NCBI GenBank assembly: GCA_021234155.1
Contig: JAJEKV010000796.1
Location: 25,688 to 89,687 of the forward strand
Reading direction: 5' to 3'
Origin: Isoetes taiwanensis
Lineage: Eukaryota > Streptophyta > Lycopodiopsida > Isoetales > Isoetaceae
Length of the DNA: 64,000 nucleotides
The notes beneath the pieces are model-generated. The model did no database searches, was not told the origin of the DNA, and was given only the letters and a program-made list of their open reading frames with translations. This document shows, piece after piece, positions 45,997 through 55,767 of the stretch. Within the stretch, counting starts at the first letter, position 1; every line of letters begins with the position of its first letter. The translations under genes were made by a program, and so were the position numbers.

Positions 45997-46021
45997 GTCC
46001 CACTTTAATTAAATACGACTT
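45997..46021 (-). repeat. Right 25-bp inverted repeat
   Basis: Exact reverse complement of 42187-42211, followed by AATA. Confidence 0.95.
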
Positions 46022-46690
46022 AATAGCTCCAAGTACACACAAACCTGATATTGCACCCCTCTGCCTTGTTGATCTTCCATTCTATTTTTTCTTGGAAAAT
46101 GGCAAAATAGAGACAAAATCCTTCATCTGGATAGAAATTAGCGTTTTACTCTAGCTAATTGGGATTTTGGTGAATTCATTTTTCGTGATATGGCTTCTAC
46201 ACCAATACTTATCTAGCCCATTATTAAATGACTCAAATTGTTTCAACAATTCGGGGTCTACCGTACCACTAGCAAAAATAATTAAATTTGCTTTTTTCAG
46301 GTCATGAATTAGAATTGCATTGTTTTTTTTTTTTTTTTTTTTTTTGCTATACATATTTTATTAGTCTATGGTTCTTTTCTTATTGAATTGTTACTTTTAA
46401 GGGAAATTTTTGAGGGGGCCAAAAATGCTAAGCTAAATATGGATTGTGAGCAACCATGTGGGTATAGTTACAAATATTTCTATTTATGCCATTGGTCGAC
46501 TCCTAAATATGTGATATGTGAATACATCCTTATTAATAAAAAGTTGCAGTTGAACCAAGGACCCTCACCAAAATCTAAGAGGAAAGAAAAGCAAAACAAG
46601 GTGCTGCGCACGAAGGGTTGCCCTCCGATGTCCCAAAGGGATGTGCGCATAGTCTTTGATGCATAGCCAAGTAAAAACATAAGCCAGGAC
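46022..46690. other. Non-coding, with a 23-T run
   Basis: A run of 23 T at 46323-46345 follows a TG and is followed by GCTATACATATTTTATTAG. On the minus strand this is AATAAAATATGTATAGC plus poly(A), the form of a retroposon or processed-transcript 3' end pointing left. I could not identify its body. Confidence 0.45.
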
Positions 46691-46693
46691 ATT

Positions 46694-46724
46694 AGCCCGT
46701 CTACGCCAGGCACATGTTTACTAG
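46694..46724 (+). mobile_element. Helitron-type 3' terminus, degenerate hairpin
   Basis: GCCCGTCTACGCCAGGC (a weakened stem) is followed by ACATGTTTA and CTAG (46721-46724), then T. It matches the CTAGT ends at 12.9, 21.2 and 53.5 kb in GGCACAYGTTTACTAGT but has lost part of the stem. Confidence 0.6.
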
Positions 46725-46729
46725 TATGC

Positions 46730-46940
46730 TCTTAATCTATAAAAGAGAACCCATGGGATTGCATGTTGCATAGATTGTTTCCCACATGGAATATAATGTA
46801 CCTGCAATTGATAAACCCGTTGAAAAGGAGAATCAACTATTCCGTTCACTATTTGCCACATGAACTTACTCACTAGCATCTTTCTGTGCAGAAAGAAATC
46901 TAGTATCCCCAAGCCACCATATTTCTTGTCCAAAACATCA
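46730..46940 (-). pseudogene. LINE RT-connection fragment
   Basis: The minus-strand frame reads KKYGGLGILDFFLHRKMLVS then KFMWQIVNG. This corresponds to GGLGMTDFHLQSKILISKFI of the LINE at 16.9-19.8 kb, the segment between RT and zinc knuckle of plant L1 ORF2. Only about 70 codons remain, and it abuts a Helitron 3' end on the left, so either the Helitron inserted into it or it was carried inside one. Confidence 0.8.
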
Positions 46941-47829
46941 TTTGTTCTAGGTCGCTTAGTAATTGCCTATGTAGACCTTAAGACATTTGAAAGGAATGCT
47001 TAGTAATTGCCTATGTTTGTTCATTACTTTTATTTAAAGAATTAGACGTATTATTTGCTAGGGGAGATGTTGAGTAATGTCTTCATTTTAGTGTTTTCTT
47101 TTTTTCTTGAGGGAGAGTTTTGGTTGGATTTGAACATTTGATAACGCATCATTGCATATATAGTAGTCGTTGATTAACTTTAATAAAAGAAAAAGAATAG
47201 TCTCATGCCCTCAACTCTAGCATTGAAATCGACAACATGGGCGGGGAGGACACAAGGAATGTTTTAATTTTAATTAGAATAAGTTCATCGCCATTCTAAA
47301 GTAAATTTGTTATTCAATGCCATTCTATGCTACTTTTATATTGTATAATCAGTCATTCGTTGGTCATTGTGAGAATTTCGGTGAATGGCGAATTCATCTA
47401 ATGCATTTTACCAATGAAACCATTACGCAATAAAAAAGCAATTCGGATGTAAGAAACTAGCCCACATTAGACCTTAAACTAGTGAGGGCGTAACAAGAAA
47501 GATGCCAAAGCTGGATATATATAAGAAGAGGATGTGTAGCATCAAGCTGGAGGCGTTTTTTTCTACACAATTGTGCGGACTTAATTTCCATAGGCCGAAT
47601 CTATTTATAAATATATTTACTTTTACTTACAATAATACATGTATTTGCTACTGCAAAGTGCATGGTTGATTACATGAAAATAATCACATAATTAACAATA
47701 TTTCTTTGTAGGCTCGGTAATGAGTTGGTTTCCAAGTAGAAAATAGAGCCAATTTAGTGCTATAGTTACTTACCAAAGTTCGTTGTTGGCCCTTAAGAGG
47801 CTGGCGATCACCGAGCACATGCTAGGTGA
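46941..47829. other. Non-coding stretch
   Basis: No gene is recognised. It is AT-rich. A near repeat of CTTAGTAATTGCCTATGT occurs at about 46956 and 46999. Confidence 0.5.
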
Positions 47830-49330
47830 CATCGGACCATAGCTTTGGCTGCGTGTTTCTTGCTTTACGTATAGCAGCTTCCTTACGCTTTCTTCCAGCT
47901 TTCAACAACACATCTTCCTCTTCACTACTCTGTCCATTTCAACGGTTTTGAAGAAGGCGTCTCAACATGAACCCCTAAGATCAACACGTTTCGGTGCCAG
48001 CGAAGAACAGTTTTTCGAGGGAATATCAACGGACCAAAGTAATCTCCTAAACTTTTGCGTGCCTTGATGACCCCGAAATGTGCCATAATGAAAATCAATA
48101 TGATGTAAATTTAAAAAGTCCTATACATTATAAGGAGACAACAAATTTGAAGTCACCAAGAAAGTTAAAGGAGGAAAGGCTCTAAAAGACCTGAATTTTA
48201 ACCACCCATTGTCGCAAGACCAAGAAGTCCTTATGGTCTTTCCAACTGCGAAGTAGCATAGACTTCATGTCCCGTCGTGGCATCCCATAATCGCTATCAT
48301 ATGTTGTGTCTGTGGTCTCTTGTCGCCTCCTGAAATATTCTTGTCGAAAGGTTGCATGAATCAAGGCAGCAGCCCGTGCTGCATTCCTCACAGCTCTTAC
48401 TGATTCCTGCAGTGAATTCTCATCATTATCTCGAGAGTTTTCCAAAATATCTCCCTTTTCAGAAACATATTCCACGGCCTTTTCTCCTGCAATGACAGCA
48501 GAAGTTGTCTATTTCATTTGTTGCCTTCTCTTTTAATGTTAAAGAGGACAAATGACTTGTGAGCGACATCTTCGCCAAGTACCCAGCAATTCCACCATAC
48601 TATTACTTGCAGCAAGATCAGCTGGTGTTTGTCCGTTTGGATGACGTGGTGTTGAGTCCGTTAAAAGCCTAGGTCCTGCTTCAGCTGCTAAAATGGCAAC
48701 AACCACCTTTTGCCTGCTTCACATTAAACGAGTATTGCCCAGTCGTAACCTAGTGCAGCTACGATATGTAGACTCTGTCCTTTATTATCTAGAGTAGGAG
48801 TAATTTGCCCATGACTAGTAATAGCATTGGAGATCTATTCCTGCAGCCTCTTTTTCAGTAATATCTGTATTACACATTCTTTAAAGTCATCGGTTGATGT
48901 TTGTAATGCATTATCCAATTCTGTATCTTCTGGCAACTTATCATCTGTATTGCATGATCCCATAAGGATGCGTAGAAACCTCAGCTGTAGTTGCATGTCT
49001 TCTTGTTGGAAGCTAGTGAAAAGACTACTTTGAATATGATGCCCTGAAGCACCTGAGTTGTGAAGACGATAATGAAATTCACGTATTTCGCTGCAAACAA
49101 GCATGTTTCCTGACGTAAAAAGGAACTGTTACAGAGTTATAAGGAGGTGCTTTACAACGAAGACTCCATCTTGTATAACTTCATAAAAGTCTGCACTGTG
49201 GTACAAGCAAAGCTCGAGTGAGCTAAGAAATGATGGTGTGGAAGTACTTCCATCAATATATTGACAGGTGGAGATTAAACGACTATTCCCTTTGGCAGGC
49301 TCCAGGATAGCCTTTTTGGCAAGCCGTTTC
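47830..49330 (-). pseudogene. CAMTA transcription activator, C-terminal part, broken
   Basis: On the minus strand, in CAMTA order: the end of the TIG region (EVIQDGV near 49165, then VCSEIREFHYR near 49090); a linker (ILLKKRLQE, stop, ISNAITSHG) where the family has Trp and this copy TAG (48835-48837); ankyrin repeats (GQSLHIVAALGYDWAI near 48770, then LLTDSTPRHPNGQTPADLAA near 48640); SHLSSLTLKEKATNEID (48550); GEKAVEYVSEK (48480); and the IQ region (SVRAVRNAARAAALIH then ATFRQEYFRRRQ, near 48380). A likely donor after VVKIQ is at about 48187. A further piece near 48010-47840 (VLRWHR, SSEEEDVLLKAGRKRKEAA) fits the family's last exon. About 20-25 residues after GYDWAI are missing and frames change at least three times. 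The DNA-binding CG-1 domain was not found. CAMTAs are calmodulin-regulated nuclear activators. Confidence 0.85.
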
Positions 49331-52300
49331 AAGCATATCCGGAATAAAATGCAGAACAGAATTCATATAAAATGAAATATTCAATTTGGCCATGAATTTC
49401 CAGCAGCCTTTTGCTAGCTCCTTGTCATATAACCATTCATCTGCACATCATTTGAAGTTTCAGCAGCTAGTGCATCATACATAAAGGATTGATTATTGTA
49501 CATTTATGTTCCTTCATATCAGTGGTCCTTGGATGCCTGAGCCGCAAGCCTGAGTCTTGGTGATTTATGACTGGATGTTGAATTGATTCTAAAGACGCAG
49601 CAGGATAATTTCCACTAACATGAGGATATCCTATTATCTGCAGATATAAGGAATTTGCTGGAGGTGGGTATAACGAATTTGCAGGAGCAATTGGATATTC
49701 TGGATAGTCCCCCTTCCTCACATTACAGGTATAACATAAGATATAATTATGCCTCCTGGTTTGAGAGTTCTGCGTTGAGCGTTGCCCTAAGTTATGCCAT
49801 GAGCATAATTTGCTGGGTTGTGCTTGAATTGAACGGTTTAATATATTCCTTCCCAACTTAATTTGCGTTTTGCACCATGCATTGGGATAGAAAATTTAGC
49901 AGAATGCAGTAGATAAAATAAGTGAAATTGAACGTAACTAACTTGTTCCACTTTGTCCAGGTAGTTTGTGACTGCTATATTTGTCCCCAACCTTTTCTCC
50001 AAATCCTTAGCTTCCAGATCCTCTGCGACCTACTCTGCACAAAGAAGGCAAGTACTAAGATGATCTTCTAAAAGATTCCAAATTCAATTTAAGGAAAAAA
50101 ACGTGTTTAACACAATACAAACAGCCGTAAATAAATGTAAGGATGGGAAGGGCTGCCTGGGATGTGAGCATGCTAGCAACATTTAGAAATATTCTCAGAG
50201 TGCAAAGATTATCTCCAAGTATTGCAGAAGAACAGAAAACAGAGGGTCCCTTGTGTAGAATCCATTCATTCAACTGATCGAGCTCTGAGGCAGCACAATA
50301 CTCACAATGCCAAACTAAGCAAATCATGGAAGGCAGAGTAAATACCTGCCACGATCTTGGAAGTTGGAAGCCAGAGGAAAATGCCTGCCATGCCCTTGAC
50401 GATTACAATAAGAAAATGAGGAAAGAAGCCTCTCCGGTGAGCCGGTTTCGAGAGTGGTTGTCCAGTTCAGAAGCCACCGCCAGTTTACAGCCCCTAATGG
50501 GTTTTTAGCAGTCATAGGTATATTCCGCGTATATACTGGCATATACATGGCATATGCCATAAACCCCACATAAACGAGGGTTTGCCCCTTGGGGCAACCC
50601 AAAAAGGGAGGGAAATGTATAGGGAGCAGAATTTATAAGTGTTCATAGGTGGAAAATGTCTATAGGTTTGTCTCTCATCAACTACAATGACCTATTTGAG
50701 AGACCATGCTCGAACAAAACCTATGTGCTCAACCCTCGTCTATCCTATTGACACAAAATGATGAGGCAACAACAAGTGTTCAAGTCCCCTAGTCCTCAAA
50801 TTCATACTCACATAAATCCAACATACATGAGCCAATAGAACAATGGAAAGTTTCACACAAATTCTTTATTATTAGGCACTGCACTTCGTGCATGTGAGCA
50901 TGTCACATGTGTGAGCTTCCTTGGATGCATCAGAGGGCCCAATCTCAGAAAATATTGTCTCAAATGTGATTCGCAGTTGGCTCATGTGTGCAGGCCACAA
51001 ACCGGGGGCCCAATCCATGCCTAAAAGTCAAGATATAAACCCACCATGTACAATGATAGTGGTGAAGATTATGCCTACATGTAACCAACCTTAAGGAGCG
51101 GACACTTTTAGTTCAAATGCATCTTTCTATAATTTACAGCCAAATTCACTTCCTGATTACCATTCTTCAAATGCCACAAGTCGATCTATATGTTGCTAGA
51201 TAATTATCGCACATGGACCATCCCAAAGCATCGCTTGCTCATGGCATTTTTCACCAGCAATTACCCGACCTTACGGATCTTTGTTACGTGGTTCGAAGAC
51301 GACATAAACTAAATCAGAACTCCATATATATCCTTTGAAGCGCCCCATGCAAATTAGGAATCTCACCAATCGGTCAGGCGTCCAAGTCTTTGCTTTGTTA
51401 TTTCTGAAGGGTGATATATGATTTGAACAAGAAACCGGTACCTCTGCTGCAGACCATTTGGCTACCGGCATCAACAACAACGGCAACAAAGTGCAACATT
51501 AGTCTTATGTCGAGGAAAAGCAAGACAAAAGATCCTAATAAATAAAATGATTCACATCTTGTTCTTAACAAAAACCCATAATTTTTTATGTTGTTACTCC
51601 TTCCCACCCATTATTAGCGGTATGAGAACTACTTATTTCTATTACCATTCAGCAGCCCCCTGCACTTGCCTTGTCTTTGGAATGGCTCCATATTTCATTC
51701 CTATGAGCTGCATGATCATTGGGTGTTAGTCTAATCGTGCTCGAAGATAAGAATGTTTTTAGAGGGATAAAATGCATCAAAGTTCTACATCTTACAGGCA
51801 TTTGAGAGCACTCGGAACAGCTAGTACAAACCAAGATGTCGGAGGCAGCCACTGGTCAAGTGGACCAATGCCTCATCATACTTGCTTACAATTTGAATGT
51901 TCTCATTCTAGGAAACAAAATGAGTAAAAGTTAGTTTCCACCAAAACGTAAACTAAAGCATGATATTAGAGGCGATTTTAAGTTAGAATATGAACTATTA
52001 TAATATGCTCCAACTCGGATACCTCGAAGTTTGTTCTACATCTTTGAAGGGCATTCCCCGAACATGTGGTGTGGCACTTGCCCCGACAAAGACAACCGAT
52101 AGGAGAAACAAGCGGTAGTCATTAAGTTCCATGTTACGTTGTTTCACATGATCAGACCTCCTTTACCATTAGTGCTTCACCGAGCATCGAGTGCAAGGCG
52201 AAGATTATGGCCGCTTCTATTACATCCATTTGATTCGGATACGAGGTGCCACACATCAACCGCCAAGGAAGATTAATCATAAGATTTTTGTGAGAATATG

Positions 52301-52939
52301 CAATGCTTTATCAAAAGATCACAATACACACCAAAACCGTGGACCGATCGGAAGTTCTAAAGCCTAGCCGTTGCCTTAATTCTTCTTTACAACAAGCCTT
52401 TCCGACGGGTCATCGGTTGAGTATTTAAAAGGCGGGGAAAGAATCTTCCTTTGGATTCCCAAAGCATGATTCATCTAGTCCGTTATAGATGCCAACTAGC
52501 TTATTTCTGTTCAAACAATACAAACAATACAAATTTAGTCTTGAGAACACATACAGAACAGAAATAAAAAATATCCCCACTTTTGGTTCCTTAAAGTAGA
52601 TTCAAGTCCATGGGCCATTCCCACAGAAAGATTATCAGCATAAACTGGGGATAAAGTTGTGACTCTGTTGGAGTAAACGACTCCTCCCTATAATGTGGAA
52701 AATCTAGTTTAGTTTATGACATGCATGCAGATGGTAAATACTTCTTCACCTTCAAGAGATTCACAAATTTAGGATCATTGTCATCCTGAAAGCGATCAGA
52801 ACGAAACACTTCGGTTTAGACCACATAATCCTAGTTTACCTGGTTCTTGGACACACTGAAATACAAGCCAAACAAGTGTTGTCAAAAGTACTTTGTATGC
52901 ATTTTCAACAAAACATTATAGAACATGCCCAACATCCAT
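49331..52939. other. No recognised gene
   Basis: About 3.6 kb upstream (in gene sense) of the CAMTA remnant. I looked for CG-1 domain motifs on the minus strand and did not see them. A 72-codon minus-strand frame at 51271-51489 (PVAKWSAAEVPVSCSNH then WTPDRLVRFLICMGRFKGYI) has amino-acid-like complexity and could be an exon of an unidentified gene. Short frames near 51650-51850 and 52030-52230 are similar in style. No family could be named. Confidence 0.35.
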
Positions 52940-52942
52940 TTA

Positions 52943-53370
52943 GGGGCTTTTCACACGACTAGTGTGTCTTATATTTTAAGGCATACTATTGGTCCATGTC
53001 AACATTTAAGAAGAACTGGTTTTCACACGGAACTATATAAGACATGTCTCATTTAGGTTCGGGTAGGTTTGGATAGGTTCGGTAAGGGCAATGGAGTCTT
53101 ATTTTATACCGGGGGACTTCCCCCGCCATAAAATAAGACACCACTTATTATATTCTATTTTATTCTATTGACCAATCATATTCAAAATAAAAGGTGGTCT
53201 TATTTTGTGATGGTTTTCACACTAGTATTTGTTAGTGTCTCATTTACAAAGACACCCTGTAGTGTGAAAACAACTTATATTTATGTGTCTTATTTTTTGC
53301 TTTGGAGTCACATATGATGTCTTATATGAAATGGGACAGCCATATTATAAGACATCGTGTGAAAAGGCCC
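52943..53370. mobile_element. Tourist-like MITE, 428 bp, TTA target duplication
   Basis: Terminal inverted repeats GGGGCTTTTCACACGA (52943-52958) and TCGTGTGAAAAGGCCC (53355-53370) match at 15 of 16 positions. TTA flanks both ends (52940-52942 and 53371-53373). A 3-bp TTA duplication and G-rich termini are characteristic of PIF/Harbinger-derived Tourist elements. The interior has further copies of GTGTCTTAT and AAGACA in both orientations and a strong hairpin at 53096-53139 (GTCTTATTTTAT, GGGGG, CCCCC, ATAAAATAAGAC). It has no coding capacity. It sits between tandem copies of a 21-bp element (ACATGCCCAACATCCAT) just left of the duplicated block. Confidence 0.85.
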
Positions 53371-53493
53371 TTACACATGCCCAACATCCATCCCAACAAT
53401 TTACACATGCCCAACATCCATCCCATCCCGCTCCTCCTTCCATCAACCAATTCTATCAACTATTGCAACTAATCATTCCATGCGTCGACTAAT

Positions 53494-53522
53494 GCTCGGC
53501 ATCGCTGGGCACACGTTTCTAG
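53494..53522 (+). mobile_element. Helitron-type 3' terminus (duplicate)
   Basis: Copy of the 12.87-12.90 kb terminus: GCTCGGC, ATC, GCTGGGC, ACACGTTT and CTAG (53519-53522) followed by T. It is present because the whole block was duplicated and not through a separate transposition. Confidence 0.7.
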
Positions 53523-54611
53523 TCTAGTTTAGAATGGATGTAAGTTAAAGCTTTTGCCATTGTATTATTGTAAATTGATTCTAAATTCCTTATTTATAGC
53601 CTCATGGTAGCTCTAAATCTGGGTCTAGACTTTATTGGGAGCATGACTAAGATCTGTCTGGCTTATAGACTCAGAAATAGCATATTGGCAGCACAAGAAA
53701 GACCATGAATCTTTCATAGAGTGGCTCGCTTCTCATTATGTTATCTTTCCCAATTTGTTCTAAATCCACTAAAAATTTTTCAACTCTAGCTGACTTGAAA
53801 AAGGCATTGCATTTCTTGCTAACATCAGATGTGCTTGCCTATTAAGGCAACGAGGTTTTAGCCTGCTAGTTTTCTCCCAATTTGTTCTCAATTCCTTCAA
53901 GGAAAGTTGCACTCTGGGTGATGGAAAGAATCCCCTCAAACACATACAACGTATATTGTAGGCATTACATGGCTATATATGCCTCAGGTTCCCCTGGACA
54001 GAAATTTGCAAATGTGTATTTCCAACTCTAATGGCGCCTGCTCTTCTGCCCTAGTATGTACGGGAAAAAGGCATTGCATTTCTTGCTAGCATACAACTAT
54101 TTGAAACTGGAACTTTTCCTCTTTGAGAATTATCTGATCATCTTGCTTTTGATGTATTCGGCTTGGTATACTTAAAAGCATGGGATGTGTTTGCCTATTA
54201 AGGCAACTAGGTCTAGTTTATCCTTTCACCTTGCAGCCCTAAGTTTATTTTGTTGTACCTTCTCCTTCTTTTAGCAGAACATCTTAACTGGTTGTAGGTC
54301 ATCTGGGATTTCCTACCTTGCAAATTATAAGTGGGTATACATAAGATAGCCCTATTAATTTACCTTTCATTTTGCAGGCTTGCATTTGTCTTTTTGCATC
54401 TTCTCCTTCTTTTAGCAGAATATCTTAACTCGTTGGCATTTACTGCCTTGCAAATTATAAGTGGATATAAGCTGGAACATCTTCTTCTAACCTGCATGCT
54501 CATATTAACAGCCATGAACTTGGTGTATTTACTAGCGGTCTTACTGCATAGCACTTCAGTGCACGCTGAGAGTGGGCACCTTACTCAATCCATGTCTAAG
54601 GCAGCAAGGAC

Positions 54612-55177
54612 GGTTGGTGAAAGCTGTTTTTCTGGAACGTGTTTTACTTCATATTATACACTCAAAATATTACAAAGTACTTCCAGAAGTAAGAAATGTC
54701 CCTGAAGCATCAATCACTTTTAGATGATCACTCCATATTGGAATTTTAATACGATCAGGCCAATTGGAGATCTGAAAGCAATTATACAACTTCTTACGAA
54801 TTTCTTGAAGCACCACCGGAGAAGAACTACGCTTATCATAAAAGACCTTTCTTCGCCTTCGCTTCCATACACTCCATATTAGCCAAGACTTTGCCATGTG
54901 AAATGCAATCCTTTTAGAAGCAGTCCACTGATTTGGATAAATACCCAAAAGAAAGTACTGACTATCCAAAGATACTCCAAAAAGAGAATGCAGCCAGAAC
55001 CTAAGACTACTCAGCTCTGCACACAAATATAAACAGTGCTCCAATGTTTCAATACACCGCTCACACATTGGGAAAAATGGGCTTACTCCCGGCTTAAAGC
55101 GATGAACCATTTGATTAACTCTCAAAGAGCGATGAATCACCTGCTAAAGTTTAACATTTACCTTTGGTTAGTGAAAG
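54612..55177 (-). mobile_element. LINE fragment with 12-bp TSD inside the duplication
   Basis: GGTTGGTGAAAG (54612-54623) and GGTTAGTGAAAG (55166-55177) flank 542 bases absent from copy 1, where the uninterrupted site reads GGTTGGTGAAATCAAG. The minus-strand frame (55140-54670) encodes the end of an L1 ORF2: MVHRFKPGVSPFFPMCERC then ETLEHCLYLC form the CxxC...H...C knuckle. No poly(A) tail is visible at the left edge. It is a short 5'-truncated insertion that postdates the duplication, or was lost cleanly from copy 1, which is unlikely. Confidence 0.88.
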
Positions 55178-55767
55178 TTGTTGTCTAGAGGCATTTTTAT
55201 ATTTCCCTTAGTGGATGATAAAAAATCATTTATCACCTTTGATTTCATCTTAAAGTATACATGTCTAGTTGTTTGCATGTGATACAACCAACTCCAATAG
55301 TTAATGTAGCGTATAACCATGTTCTCTGATTTATAAGATACTACAGACTAATTTTGTTGAACATTCAATTTACAGATGTACTTTTGAAGAGGGCCTCACA
55401 TATGGAATGGGTCGTTTACCATGGTGACAACTATCACATTCAGTACTACTATCACATTCAGTGAAGATGTAAATGGCATAATGGCAATGTAAACAGGGAT
55501 ATTACAAATGATGGCACTTTTGTAAAGGAGGATCATAGATGAAAACCATAGCATAGTTGATGTAGAGCAGAGCCGTTGTACACGAAGATGCACAAAGAGT
55601 ACCAAGAACCATCATTCATTTAAATTGGATTTATGTCAGGATTTTGGACCATTTTGGCACTGCAACTTTTTCCATCGAGAATGTGACTTTTTTTTATAAC
55701 AGCACAACATGATTGCATTAAAAATTAAAAATATTTCACATATGCATGTCGAGTTACATATTGCCAA

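Larger units (their letters stand above)
42187..46021. mobile_element. 3.8-kb segment bounded by a perfect 25-bp inverted repeat
   Basis: The 25 bases starting AAGTCGTATTTAATTAAAGT and ending GGGAC at 42187-42211 reappear exactly reverse-complemented at 45997-46021. The four bases immediately outside are AATA on both sides (42183-42186 and 46022-46025), which may be a target-site duplication. The interior has no transposase that I recognise; it holds a hairpin array, a tandem pair, an mTERF-like fragment and polypyrimidine DNA. A non-autonomous DNA transposon that picked up gene pieces is the simplest reading, but the superfamily is unknown. Confidence 0.6.
53396..55610. repeat. Segmental duplication, copy 2
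   Basis: Same order and orientation as 12778-14603, at roughly 95% identity by eye where aligned. It lacks two stretches present in copy 1 (about 19 bp near 53785 and about 90 bp near 53952) and has gained a 0.54-kb LINE fragment at 54624-55165. The Helitron end is at 53494-53522, where the loop side reads GCTGGGC and not GCCGGGC. Confidence 0.9.
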
